A DNA stretch of 64,000 nt from Larkinella humicola (lineage in GTDB: Bacteria > Bacteroidota > Bacteroidia > Cytophagales > Spirosomataceae), in NCBI RefSeq assembly GCF_008727875.1, contig NZ_VTWS01000009.1:186001-250000 (forward strand), in the 5' to 3' direction. The translations under genes and the position numbers were made by a program. Shown in pieces: positions 53,748-63,272 of the stretch. Within the stretch, counting starts at the first letter, position 1. Every line of letters begins with the position of its first letter. The notes under the pieces were generated by a model, which made no database searches, was not told where the DNA came from, and saw only the letters and a list, made by a program, of their open reading frames with translations.

Positions 53748-54548
53748 TTACATTTCTATCCGTATCACCTGCCCTTTTTCGCTTTCCGTCACCACCAGGC
53801 CGAGTCGTCCGGTGGGGTCGAAGGCGCAGTTGGTGGGGTTTTCGCCGGGGAGTGGGAGCGTATCCACGAAAACACCGGTGGGCTTGTAGATCCGGAGGCA
53901 CCTACCGCCGTAAATGGCCGCATAGAGGAGATTATCCGGCCCCAGCGTCAACCCATCGGGGCCGAAACCGTCCGGACCGGTTTCGGCCCAAACCGTCGGA
54001 TTGATCCAGTTCAGACCAACGGAATCCCAGCGACCGGCCCAGATGCGCTTGCGCTGGGTTTCGGCCACGAGCAGGGTTCGGCCATTCGGCAAAAAGGCCA
54101 GGCCATTGGGGTAGAATAGTTTTTCGGAGATTTTTTTCACCTCGCCCACGGGTGAACACACGCAGACAGAACCCGGTTCGTCGTCGTCGGGCGAACCGGG
54201 ACAGGTGAAAATCAGGTTGCCTTCCGGGTCGAAAATCAGGTCGTTGGGCCAGTTGAGCGGTTCGTCGGCAATGTGATCAACGATGGTTTCGGGCTCCTGA
54301 TCGGGGTAATTGATGCAACGGATGGCGTGCAGACCCGAATCGCAGAACCACAGCCGGTCACGGTCATCGATATACAGACCATTCGGGCGGCTCCCAATGC
54401 CCACATGAACCCGACCGCTCGTTCCATCCGGTTTGAGCCAAAACAAGCTGGCTCCCTCCTGCTCGACACACCAGAACGTCCCGTCGGAGGTAAAGGCCGG
54501 ACCTTCCGGGAATTGCAAACCGGTGGCAATAACATCCCTGTTTTTCAT
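53748..54548 (-). CDS. SMP-30/gluconolactonase-like beta-propeller protein
   Basis: 266 residues from the ATG at 54548 (MKNRDVIATGLQFPEGPAF); the longer frame adds 18 residues with no signal peptide. Six-bladed propeller features: LQFPEGPAFTSDG with the metal-binding Glu (about 14), then SRPNGLYIDDRDRLWFCD, LNWPNDLIFDPEGN (metal-site Asn) and LFYPNGLAFLPNGRTLLVAET. The GPDGFGPDGLTLGPDN stretch supplies the conserved Asp. The fold matches lactonases acting on sugar or other lactones. No export signal, so cytoplasmic. It stands alone; no pathway partners are adjacent. Confidence 0.88.
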   Translation of the reverse strand: MKNRDVIATGLQFPEGPAFTSDGTFWCVEQEGASLFWLKPDGTSGRVHVGIGSRPNGLYIDDRDRLWFCDSGLHAIRCINYPDQEPETIVDHIADEPLNWPNDLIFDPEGNLIFTCPGSPDDDEPGSVCVCSPVGEVKKISEKLFYPNGLAFLPNGRTLLVAETQRKRIWAGRWDSVGLNWINPTVWAETGPDGFGPDGLTLGPDNLLYAAIYGGRCLRIYKPTGVFVDTLPLPGENPTNCAFDPTGRLGLVVTESEKGQVIRIEM

Positions 54549-54615
54549 GGTTAGGAGCCGTGTTGATGAAATCGTGTAGCTGCTAAACACGAAAACCGTC
54601 AATCTGGTTAACGGA

Positions 54616-54670
54616 GAATGTTAAATATAAAAGTGTTTGTAGTGCTTCACTACTTTTACATTCAACATTC
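54616..54670. repeat. AT-rich hairpin element upstream of the SMP-30 gene
   Basis: GAATGTT (54616-54622) mirrors AACATTC (54664-54670) and the 18-nt arms pair with two mismatches. The centre GTAGTG-CTT-CACTAC (54639-54653) is a perfect 6-bp stem. It shares words such as TTTTACATT and CATTTATGATTCC with the permease spacers near 1.8 and 4.6 kb, so it may belong to the same family. Confidence 0.55.
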
Positions 54671-54743
54671 ATCATTTTTCATTTATGATTCCTTTTTAGT
54701 ATTTTCATTCGGCTATTGATCAATCCTTAACCCCTTCCTTATC

Positions 54744-55202
54744 ATGTGCCGGTTCTTGCTTTTTCTCCTTTTGATTGCTGCAGCCTGTTCGCCCGGCCCG
54801 CGAAAGGGCTTGCAGATGGAGCCCAACCAACTTTTGCGCCAAAGCAGTGATCTCTACCGCACCGAACCCAGCCAGCCCATCAAATCCGTCGGGGCCACTT
54901 TCCTGAGTGGCCAGCAGGTCGTCATTCGTTACCCCGACGGGCGGACCGAAAAAGTACCCAGAGCATCGGTTTGGGGGTATAGCAACAAAAAAGGGAAGAT
55001 TTATCGCATCTACGGAAAGACAGAGTACGAAGTCGTTACCGTGGGCGACGTGATTACGTACGAACAGCAATCGACACGCAATACGATAGTCGGGAGCCAG
55101 ACGACGATTACAACCGTTATCGAAACGTTTTATAGCAAAACCCTCGACAGCAAAATCTTTAGTAGCCGCAAAAAAGCGTTAAACGATCGGGGTAGCTCAT
55201 AG
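54744..55202 (+). CDS. Small lipoprotein, unknown function
   Basis: 152 residues. Lipobox LLIAAAC with Cys at about 15. The body has a short beta-rich region (SVGATFLSGQQVVIRYPDGRTEKVPRASVWGY, KGKIYRIYGKTEYEVV) that looks like a small sandwich, then a Thr-rich tail. No family recognised. Its stop overlaps the convergent sialidase-like gene by 6 bp (55197-55202). Outer-membrane or periplasmic lipoprotein. Confidence 0.75.
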   Translation: MCRFLLFLLLIAAACSPGPRKGLQMEPNQLLRQSSDLYRTEPSQPIKSVGATFLSGQQVVIRYPDGRTEKVPRASVWGYSNKKGKIYRIYGKTEYEVVTVGDVITYEQQSTRNTIVGSQTTITTVIETFYSKTLDSKIFSSRKKALNDRGSS

Positions 55203-56405
55203 ACCGGCGAACGGTTTTTTCCGGAACTTCTTGATGCGGTGAAACGTCAGGAAGTTGGCATCGTGGTTGTTGTGCGCCCCGCCCAGACCGTCATCATATG
55301 CCGTGCGTGAGAGCAGAATGATGTCTTTTCCTTCAAACAGCCAGTCGACGTACTGAAAACCGTGTTTGGCAACGTCGGGGTGCTGCAACACAACTTGCCG
55401 CAGTTCCCAGGTCTTCAAGTCTTTCGAGCTGCACAATGCCTGCGTATTCCGCAAACTGGCCGGATTTTTCCCAGCATTGGCCTGCTTGAACGCCTGCGGA
55501 ATGTAATTCGTCAGCGTCCAGTAGAGCTTTGATGTCGGATCATACCGAATCGTGAATTTCTTGCTGCCACCGGGGAACGGCACAAAACCGGTACCGACAT
55601 CGAAGCTGGCGGTTTTGCCATCCGTACTGATGCGCACGAAAGCGGCCTTTTCGTCCAGCGAGACTTTATGATCGACGCGCAGAATATCCAGCATTTCACC
55701 GTTCGGACTCAACACCGCATTGCCTTCAATCCAGCCGCCAAAACCGTTGTTCAGGTAGGTCGAATCGTGCCGCAACACGTTGCTGCTGGTCCAGTTAGCA
55801 GCTTTCATCGGGTCGGCTTCCAGCGGCATCGACAGCATGAACGCGCCGTAGCGTTTGCCCCACTTTTTGATGGGCCCCATCGCGTCTTCCATCGCCCGCC
55901 AGAGTCGTCCGTCGTGTTCGAGAAACGGCACCGGGGCGCAGTGGTACTCGCCCGCCAGCAACAGGCCGTTTTCGCCATCGGTCGGGCTGGTCCAGGTGAC
56001 GCCGTTGTCGTCGGATTTTCGGATGATCGTGTTGCCGTGGTGTTTGTCGGTGCCAAAGAAATACAGACCGTTGCGGTGGACGTAGAGTTTTGACCAGAAC
56101 TGCCCGTTGATTTCCGCGATCTGCGTCCAGGTTTTGCCCTTGTCGGTCGAGCGGTAAATGCGCGAATTCGGTTTAACGAACTCATTGGACTGGGGGCCAA
56201 ACAGGTCGTGAGACGCCAGATAATCGCCGTTGGGCAACACGCACAGGCTGGGCGAACCGATATACAGCCCGGAAGACGCCGGGCTGTGGGCAACGATCAC
56301 TCCCGGCACCCGGGAGAAGTCGGGCGTTTGCCCAACTCCGTTCCCAGGCCACGAAAGGAAAAGAATGCTATAGAAAAGAAGGGTTTTGATCCTGCTGGTA
56401 GTCAT
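55197..56405 (-). CDS. Secreted sialidase-superfamily (Asp-box) protein
   Basis: 402 residues. Signal peptide about 1-26 (LLFYSILFLSWPGNGVGQ). Two Asp-boxes, STDKGKTW at 86-93 and SDDNGVTW at 131-138, mark the six-bladed propeller of the sialidase/BNR superfamily. No clear arginine triad of true sialidases could be confirmed by eye, so substrate and even hydrolase activity remain open. It is the last gene of the third SusCD locus, 28 bp after the FAD oxidoreductase gene. Confidence 0.8.
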   Translation of the reverse strand: MTTSRIKTLLFYSILFLSWPGNGVGQTPDFSRVPGVIVAHSPASSGLYIGSPSLCVLPNGDYLASHDLFGPQSNEFVKPNSRIYRSTDKGKTWTQIAEINGQFWSKLYVHRNGLYFFGTDKHHGNTIIRKSDDNGVTWTSPTDGENGLLLAGEYHCAPVPFLEHDGRLWRAMEDAMGPIKKWGKRYGAFMLSMPLEADPMKAANWTSSNVLRHDSTYLNNGFGGWIEGNAVLSPNGEMLDILRVDHKVSLDEKAAFVRISTDGKTASFDVGTGFVPFPGGSKKFTIRYDPTSKLYWTLTNYIPQAFKQANAGKNPASLRNTQALCSSKDLKTWELRQVVLQHPDVAKHGFQYVDWLFEGKDIILLSRTAYDDGLGGAHNNHDANFLTFHRIKKFRKKPFAGL

Positions 56406-56433
56406 GTACCAGAAAGGCCCGAAGACCGGTTTT

Positions 56434-58080
56434 TTACTTAGCGGGTGCGTCGGTCTTTTCGAGACGAATCACCTGCCGGTCGGCCAGCAACCGTTCCCGT
56501 AGTTTGGGGTACGAAACCTGTTGAACGGCTACGCGTTTTTCATTCGCCAGCACGGCCGCCGTGCCACAGGCCTGCCCCAGGGCCATAAAGGTAAATTCGA
56601 TCCGAATGGCTCCGTAAGCAATGTGGCTGGATGATGGACAGGAAGCCGACAGCAAATTGGTGCATTGCGAGGCTTTGGGCACCAGGGCCCGGTATGAAAT
56701 GGGTAACGGTTGCCACTCATGGCCGCCAAACACAAATCCTTCATTGTAGGCATAGCCCTCTTTTACGAGGGTACGAACATTGTGTACGTCGGGAGGCCAA
56801 TAGGCCAGGGCCACCGGGTCTTCAACCGGCGTCGGGTTGTCTTGTTTGACATGGTGTTCCGTAATCACATAGTCGGATACCATCCGGCGGGCATCGCGTA
56901 CGTAGAATACCCGGGGCCAGCCGCCATTGTCGGTGAATTCATCCCTGGCGAGTCCCCACTGCGACCAGGTTTTTTGCAGATCGGGGTCCAGTCGGCCAAT
57001 TTCGGGATCCGTAGCTAAAAAATAGAAAAGTCCCAGCGTGTGATGCCGGTGGAAATCAATGATCTCCTTTCGTTTTTGGTACGTTCCACCCGGATACGCA
57101 TAATTCATCCCGTTCAGGTTGTGCGATACGTCCCGGCCCCCGTTAAAATCCGTCTTCTGATTTGGGATATTCGCACCCGGACGATACAACCTTCCGCCCG
57201 CTTTCAGATACCGTTCGAATAGTTCGTACTTCTTTCGGTCATAATCTGCCGGTTTCGGAAACGGGATTCGGTTCTCCGGCTTGTTGGTCAGACAGACTCT
57301 GAAACAATAGGCCTGGAGACGGTGGTCGCCTGAGCCAGGCTGTCCCAGCGGCTCGCCGGATACCCCATAAATCACCCCGCTGGAGGGATCGCCCGGCACG
57401 TTGTACGGGTCTACCTTCACCGCAAACTGGTTGTGGTCCGTGACGGCCCGAATGCCGTTTTTGGTTTCGTTATAAACACTGTTGGCTTCGCGCCCAATGG
57501 CCGTACTGACCCCGGCCCGATCCAGCAAATCGCCCTCCAATGTCGCATCAATGAACGTTTTTCCGCGATACGTTTTTCCGTTCGTGAGTTTGATTTGCTG
57601 GATGGCTGTGCCTTTTTTCGAGACAGCCCCCGGTGTTTCCAGCAACTGGCTTTCATACACCACGACAATCTTATGCTCGGCGACCCAGTTCTTGATTACC
57701 TGCTCGGCCACGTGCGGTTCGAAGCGCCAGATGTCTGCTTTTTTGGTTCTGGAACGCAGCACCTCTTCAAATTCATCGCTACGGCCATAGACTTTGACAA
57801 TCCGCCGGTAAAATTCAAGGGCCAGGCCCCCAACGGCAGGGCTATTCTGAAAATCTTTTTGATTGTCGATATCCGTTCCGCCCAGCCCTTCGACCATGAT
57901 GCCCCCCAGATGCTTACCCGGTTCCAATACGACCACCGACTGGCCCATACGCGCTACCTGAATAGCTGCCATGACCCCCGCTGGTGTTCCGCCATACACG
58001 ACGACATCATAGGTTTGTTGGGCCTGGGCCTTCCAGGAAAGCAGGAAAACCAGGAATAAAAGTTGTTTTCGAAAAGTCAT
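56434..58080 (-). CDS. Secreted FAD-dependent oxidoreductase
   Basis: 548 residues. Signal peptide about 1-20 (LLFLVFLLSWKAQAQ). The dinucleotide site reads YDVVVYGGTPAGVMAAIQVARMG (about 23-45), then VVLEPGKHLGGIMVEGLGGTDIDN, typical of the FAD-dependent oxidoreductases (PF12831 type) found in Bacteroidota glycan loci. A C-terminal stretch SSHIAYGAIRIEFTFMALGQACGTAA closes the FAD site. It probably works in the periplasm; substrate unknown. It lies 11 bp after the SusD gene and belongs to the same operon. Confidence 0.88.
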   Translation of the reverse strand: MTFRKQLLFLVFLLSWKAQAQQTYDVVVYGGTPAGVMAAIQVARMGQSVVVLEPGKHLGGIMVEGLGGTDIDNQKDFQNSPAVGGLALEFYRRIVKVYGRSDEFEEVLRSRTKKADIWRFEPHVAEQVIKNWVAEHKIVVVYESQLLETPGAVSKKGTAIQQIKLTNGKTYRGKTFIDATLEGDLLDRAGVSTAIGREANSVYNETKNGIRAVTDHNQFAVKVDPYNVPGDPSSGVIYGVSGEPLGQPGSGDHRLQAYCFRVCLTNKPENRIPFPKPADYDRKKYELFERYLKAGGRLYRPGANIPNQKTDFNGGRDVSHNLNGMNYAYPGGTYQKRKEIIDFHRHHTLGLFYFLATDPEIGRLDPDLQKTWSQWGLARDEFTDNGGWPRVFYVRDARRMVSDYVITEHHVKQDNPTPVEDPVALAYWPPDVHNVRTLVKEGYAYNEGFVFGGHEWQPLPISYRALVPKASQCTNLLSASCPSSSHIAYGAIRIEFTFMALGQACGTAAVLANEKRVAVQQVSYPKLRERLLADRQVIRLEKTDAPAK

Positions 58081-58091
58081 TGCGTTCGCGT

Positions 58092-59558
58092 TTAATAGCC
58101 GTCGTTTTGTTTTAAAGCCGAATTTGCATCCATTTCACGTTGCGGAATGGGGAACAGGACGTTGGTTGCTTCGATGGCGGGACTCCGACCGTACGACGTT
58201 TCGGCATTTACCGCATCCAGCAAACGTCCTGTCCGAACCAGATCGAACCGCCGGTTCGCTTCAAAAGCAAACTCAAGCCGCCGTTCCAGCAAAACAGCCT
58301 CCTTAAACTGCTGCCGGTTGAGACCACTCAGTGGTTGAAGACCCGCCCGCACCCGCACCCGATTCATCGCAGCATAGGCCTCGGCATTCGGGCCGTTATT
58401 GGCTTCCGAGAGTGCCTCCGCGTAGATCAGCAGAATATCTGAAAAGCGCTGGACACTAAAACTTTTCCCCCCTCCTCCGCTGACGGTAGAGGTTACATCG
58501 GCCAATTTCCAGAACGACACGGCCCGGGCGGGATCGGCATCGTCGGTTGACAGGGTAACGGTTGCTTTGGTAGTCGGATGAACATACGACGTCAGGAACG
58601 TGACCGCTTTGCGTTTATCGGCGGCCGTGTAGCTATCGAACAAGCTTTTGCTGACCCGAAAAATACCGCTGCCCGTACTCGGTACGATGGGTGCTCCACG
58701 CGGGGCATACCCCGTAGTAAAATTGTTGCCCGCCAGATCGGTGATGTACATGACTTCAAAAAGGGATTCTTTTCCACCCCGGTTTTTCAGATCAAACACA
58801 TCGGCATAATTGGCCCAGAGATCATAAATCCCTGAATCGATCACCTCTTTCGCCTTAGCAGCCGCCTGTGCCCAATACGGCGAACTCGCATTGGCTCCCG
58901 CCCAGGTTAGATAGACTTTGGCCAGCAGGCCCTTCGCAGCGCCCGATGTTGCCCGACCGATGTTGTTGCCCGTATAACTTTTAGGCAATACCGTTTCGGC
59001 TTCTTTCAGGTCGCTTTCAATTAGCTTATACACCTCATCGACCGAAGCCCGCGCTACATTCACATTTTCCAGTGAAGTCGTTTCGGTGGTCACCAGCGGC
59101 ACATCGCCAAAAAAGCGGACCAACGTAAAATAGTGCATGGCCCGCAGAAATTTAGCCTCTCCAACGTAGCTTTTCCGGGTAGCCTCCTCCATCGGAATGG
59201 CCGGAGCCCGGCTGATGATCAGGTTGGATCGTTGAATACCGGTATAGGCATTACTCCAGATGTTTCCGACAAACGTATTGGTCGAAATCAGGCCATACCG
59301 CCACATCGCCACCCGGTCGGCATTCCCCGTCAGAAACGGAATGCCATCGTCGGCGGCAATCACATTTGGCGTAACGACAATTTCATCGCGGTACATTCCC
59401 CGCAACTGACCATACATACTCAACACCGCGGCCTCCGCATCGGAAGCCGTTTTGTAGTAGGTCCCGACCGATTGAGAACCGAGCGGATTCAAATCCAGAT
59501 CGGTCGAACAGGCCGTCAGCAATCCGGTTATAAACAGTAGAAAAATAGAGGATCTCAT
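58092..59558 (-). CDS. SusD/RagB-family outer-membrane lipoprotein
   Basis: 488 residues. Lipobox LLTAC with Cys at about 16, followed by STDLDLNPLGSQSVGTYY. SusD features: FLRAMHYFTLVRFFGDVPLVT, AAKGLLAKVYLTWAG, the ERRLEFAFEANRRFDLVRTG signature and the end PIPQREMDANSALKQNDGY. It partners the SusC encoded 13 bp upstream and is followed by the FAD oxidoreductase gene. Confidence 0.95.
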   Translation of the reverse strand: MRSSIFLLFITGLLTACSTDLDLNPLGSQSVGTYYKTASDAEAAVLSMYGQLRGMYRDEIVVTPNVIAADDGIPFLTGNADRVAMWRYGLISTNTFVGNIWSNAYTGIQRSNLIISRAPAIPMEEATRKSYVGEAKFLRAMHYFTLVRFFGDVPLVTTETTSLENVNVARASVDEVYKLIESDLKEAETVLPKSYTGNNIGRATSGAAKGLLAKVYLTWAGANASSPYWAQAAAKAKEVIDSGIYDLWANYADVFDLKNRGGKESLFEVMYITDLAGNNFTTGYAPRGAPIVPSTGSGIFRVSKSLFDSYTAADKRKAVTFLTSYVHPTTKATVTLSTDDADPARAVSFWKLADVTSTVSGGGGKSFSVQRFSDILLIYAEALSEANNGPNAEAYAAMNRVRVRAGLQPLSGLNRQQFKEAVLLERRLEFAFEANRRFDLVRTGRLLDAVNAETSYGRSPAIEATNVLFPIPQREMDANSALKQNDGY

Positions 59559-59571
59559 GATAGTAAGGCGT

Positions 59572-62500
59572 TTAGAAGGTCAGGTTTAAACCAACAAGAA
59601 GTGTTTTAGCTGCCGGATACCCCCCATAATCCATCCCCTGGCTGATCGACGTAGTACCGAAGCGACTCACCTCCGGGTCATAGCCTTTATAGGCCGTAAA
59701 CGTGAGGTAATTCTGAGCCGCCACGTATATTTTGGCATTCCGAACGGCAATTTTGTTCAGCAGCGCTGAAGGCAGGTTGTAGCCCAGCGAGAAGTTTTTG
59801 AGCCGCAAATAGGCCCCATCTTCAATCTGGAACGTCGACAGAATCCGTTGACCGCCCGTGAGCGTAGCCCGTGGAATTTCGTTGCTCGGGTTGGTTGGAG
59901 TCCATCGGTTCACCACCTCCTCGGCCTGGTTGTTGTTTCCGTTCAGATTATACAGGTCAAACCGCAGGTAATTCAGGATCTGATTTCCTGTAACGCCCTG
60001 AAAAAAGACATTCAGCTCAAAGCCTTTGTACGTTACGGTATTGTTCAGCCCACCGAAGAGTTTAGGATAGCCATTTCCGATAATGGTGCGGTCGTTGTCG
60101 TTAATCATGCCATCGCCGTTCAGATCCCGGTATTTGATATCGCCCGGTTTCGCGGTTTTCTGGGCCGAATTGTCAATTTCCCCCTGGTTCTGGAAAATGC
60201 CGTCCATGACCCGTCCGTAGAAATTACCCAGTGCTTCACCCACCTTCAATAAAACGGTGTTGGATACCTGAAGGTGACCAATGCCACTGCCCGTCGTAAA
60301 TTCAGGGCGACCATCGAGGGTCAGAATTTTGTTGCTGTTTACGGCCATACTAAACTCCGTATTCCACCGGAAGCCATTTTTGTCAACGTTAATCGTTGAC
60401 AACGCTAGTTCCAGGCCCCGGTTTTCGACCTTGCCAATGTTCCGGAGCGCCGTGCTATAGCCGGTCGTTTGGGGAATATTAACCGAAAACAACAAATCAG
60501 AAGTTGTTTTGATGTAATAATCAGCGGTAAACTGAATCCGGTTATTGAGCAAACCAACATCGAGTCCTACGTCAAACTGGGCATTCTTTTCCCAACGCAA
60601 ATCCAGGTTACTGATGGCCGTGGGGGTCCAGCCAGTCCGCAAAACGGGAGAAGCTCCGCCCAGGATCGCCGTACTGACGCCCAACCCCGATAAATACTGA
60701 TAATCGCCAATGGCCTGATTTCCGCTCAATCCATAACTGGTCCGGAGCTTGAGGTCGGTCAATACCTTCTGATTTTGCAGGAATTTTTCATTGATAATGC
60801 GCCAGGCCAAGGCTCCCGACGGAAAAAAACCGTACTTATTGTTGGTTCCAAACCGCGACGATCCATCGCGTCGAGCGGTGAGCGTAAGCAGAAAGCGATC
60901 ATCGTAGTTGTAGTTCAGACGGGCCAGATACGAAACCAGCGCCCAATCGCTCGCCGATGAGGATGGAGTTTGCAGCGTAGCTCCGGCCCCCAGATTGTTG
61001 AACTGGGCAAAGTCGTCGGTAAAGTTGACCGCACTCGCCGTAACTCCTTCGTTATGATATCCTTGCGTCGTATACCCGATCAGGGCGTTCAGGGTGTGTT
61101 TTGGGATAATGGTTCGGGTGTACGACAGCGTATTTTCGTTGAGCCAATTCAGATTAAAGCCCGAATTGACGGAAGCACTTCCGTTGGATGTAGCGCCCAG
61201 ACGAACCTGCCGGGTAGCATAATAGTTTGATTTCGTATTCAGGATGTCGGCCCCCCAACTCGTGCGGAACGTCAGTCCCTCGGCCAGCTTTATATCGGCA
61301 AACACATTTCCCAGTAGCCGGGCGTTCAGATTCTGGTCGGTGATTTCGTTCACCAGCCCCACCGGGTTATCGACCAGATTGCCGTTTAAAGAACCCTGAT
61401 CCAGATAATAGCCGCCTGCGCTATTGTAAACCGGAAAAACCGGCGCGTAGTTGATCGCCGATGTCGTAACGCCACTGTTAATCCCGCCATCGGTTTCCGT
61501 CCGGGCTGCATTCGATTTGGTGTAGGCGCCCTGCATCGATAAACCGATCTTCAGCCACGACTTTACGTCACGATCCAGATTGGCGCGAAGCGTAAAGCGT
61601 TGAAAATACGAGTTTTTGACGATGCCCTGCTGGTTATAATAACTTCCCGATATCGCGTACCGGGTTTTCGTTTCGCCCCCCGTGAAGCTCATCTGGTAGC
61701 TCTGAATAGGTGCCTCCCGAAACACTTCCTTCTGCCAGTCGGTGCCTTCGCCCAGCGACGTCGGCAATGGACGGTCGGCCGAAGAACCGTCAAAATAGGC
61801 CGTGCTGCCGCCATTGATTCGGGCTTCGTTGATGAATTCAGCATATTCCCGGGCATTCATCAGCGGAACGCTCCGACGGACCGACTGCACACCGTAGTAA
61901 CTCTCGAAATTGACCCTCGATTGTCCTTCTTTGCCGCGCTTGGTGGTAACCATAACGACCCCATTGGAGCCCCGCGAGCCGTAGATAGCCGTCGCCGAGG
62001 CATCTTTTAATATTTCAATGGATTCGATGTCATTGGGATTGATGGAATTGAGGTTGCCGGTTGGGTAGCCATCGATCACATACAGGGGTTCATTCCCCGC
62101 ATTCACCGAACCCGTTCCCCGGATACGGACCGTTGTTGAACCGCCGGGCTGGGCCGAATTGGTGGTCACATGCACACCGGCCACCCGGCCCTGCATGGCC
62201 CGATCCAGGGCCACGATGGGCGTCGCTTTGATGTTTTCTTCGCCCACTTTGGCCACCGAACCTGTCAGATCGGAGCGTTTCACGGTTCCGTAGCCGACCA
62301 CGACCACTTCGTTGAGCGATTTTTCGTCCGCTTCCAGCCGAACCGTCAGGGTCGATTGTGAACCAATGGTTATTTCCTGATTTCTGTAACCCACAAAACT
62401 GAACACCAGAACCGCCGAATTGTCGGGCACCGCCAGCCGGAATGTCCCTTTGCTATCGGTGGCCGTGCCGCGTTGCGTGCCTTTCAGCAACACGCTAACA

Positions 62501-62997
62501 CCGGGCAATCCTTCGCCTTTTTCGTCTGTAACCATCCCCGTAATGGGTATCTCCGCCATCAGGGCTGGCGCTTCCAGGGTCGTTTCTTCGGGCAACACCG
62601 CGCTGGTTGTCTCTTTTTTCAGCACGATGTAATTGCCCGAAACCTGATAGGTGATGTTCAGCGGTTTCAGCAGGCGATTCAGCACCACCTCCAGGCGGTC
62701 GTTTTCGGCCCGGAGTGTCACTTTATTGCCGACCGAAATGAGTTGCGGAACGTACGTAAATTTTACATTAGCAGCTTTCTCCAATCGGTTCAGAATGGTC
62801 CGTAAGTCCTTATTTTCCAATTGAACAGAGATCGATCGATTGAGCAGCTCCTGCGCCATTCCATTTCGGGCCAGGGTAAGCCCGGCAAAGACTACGGCCA
62901 GCACCAACTGTACGCAAGTAATCTTCATAATCTGGCAAAGAGTTGGGGAATAATCCCGCAGTTTTTTCATACTTTTAGCAGTGTTTTTGTTCAACAT
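59572..62997 (-). CDS. SusC/RagA-family transporter with STN signalling domain
   Basis: 1141 residues; MKKLRDYSP at residue 10 (62970) is an alternative start. Signal region about 25-48, STN domain about 50-130 (SISVQLENKDLRTILNRLEKAANVKFTYV), regulatory-like sandwich about 150-225 (ITGMVTDEKGEGLPGVSVLLKG), TonB box NEVVVVGYGTVKR, plug with GSRGSNGVVMVTTKRGKEG, barrel ending KTLLVGLNLTF. The STN domain signals substrate binding to a FecR-type anti-sigma factor, and a fecR gene lies 276 bp upstream on the same strand. First enzyme-linked uptake gene of the third SusCD locus. Confidence 0.96.
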   Translation of the reverse strand: MLNKNTAKSMKKLRDYSPTLCQIMKITCVQLVLAVVFAGLTLARNGMAQELLNRSISVQLENKDLRTILNRLEKAANVKFTYVPQLISVGNKVTLRAENDRLEVVLNRLLKPLNITYQVSGNYIVLKKETTSAVLPEETTLEAPALMAEIPITGMVTDEKGEGLPGVSVLLKGTQRGTATDSKGTFRLAVPDNSAVLVFSFVGYRNQEITIGSQSTLTVRLEADEKSLNEVVVVGYGTVKRSDLTGSVAKVGEENIKATPIVALDRAMQGRVAGVHVTTNSAQPGGSTTVRIRGTGSVNAGNEPLYVIDGYPTGNLNSINPNDIESIEILKDASATAIYGSRGSNGVVMVTTKRGKEGQSRVNFESYYGVQSVRRSVPLMNAREYAEFINEARINGGSTAYFDGSSADRPLPTSLGEGTDWQKEVFREAPIQSYQMSFTGGETKTRYAISGSYYNQQGIVKNSYFQRFTLRANLDRDVKSWLKIGLSMQGAYTKSNAARTETDGGINSGVTTSAINYAPVFPVYNSAGGYYLDQGSLNGNLVDNPVGLVNEITDQNLNARLLGNVFADIKLAEGLTFRTSWGADILNTKSNYYATRQVRLGATSNGSASVNSGFNLNWLNENTLSYTRTIIPKHTLNALIGYTTQGYHNEGVTASAVNFTDDFAQFNNLGAGATLQTPSSSASDWALVSYLARLNYNYDDRFLLTLTARRDGSSRFGTNNKYGFFPSGALAWRIINEKFLQNQKVLTDLKLRTSYGLSGNQAIGDYQYLSGLGVSTAILGGASPVLRTGWTPTAISNLDLRWEKNAQFDVGLDVGLLNNRIQFTADYYIKTTSDLLFSVNIPQTTGYSTALRNIGKVENRGLELALSTINVDKNGFRWNTEFSMAVNSNKILTLDGRPEFTTGSGIGHLQVSNTVLLKVGEALGNFYGRVMDGIFQNQGEIDNSAQKTAKPGDIKYRDLNGDGMINDNDRTIIGNGYPKLFGGLNNTVTYKGFELNVFFQGVTGNQILNYLRFDLYNLNGNNNQAEEVVNRWTPTNPSNEIPRATLTGGQRILSTFQIEDGAYLRLKNFSLGYNLPSALLNKIAVRNAKIYVAAQNYLTFTAYKGYDPEVSRFGTTSISQGMDYGGYPAAKTLLVGLNLTF

Positions 62998-63187
62998 TTT
63001 TCAGAAGTAGAGGCAAAAACAATCCCCGTCCCCGTTTTTCAGGGTAGTCGCAATACCGGTAAAGCAAGGGGGGGCACTGATTCGCCGGGATGATGGAGCC
63101 GTACTGGTCGCAACAGTACGGTTCTGTTCCGGCTTTTTTTTAATCAACAGGTCGGTGTTTTTTCATGCAATCAGGGTTAAAGATTCA

Positions 63188-63215
63188 GTTATGAGTTATG
63201 AGTTATGAGTTATTT
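63188..63215. repeat. Heptamer tandem repeat AGTTATG x4
   Basis: Three perfect AGTTATG units and a fourth AGTTATT run from 63188 to 63215 in the 275-bp gap between fecR and susC. Same period as the heptamer arrays near 42.3 kb. Length changes here could alter spacing of susC control sites. Confidence 0.85.
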
Positions 63216-63272
63216 GTACTATTTTATTTTTTAGCATCCAACTAGCTCAATACGGTATCACTAATTCAGGAT

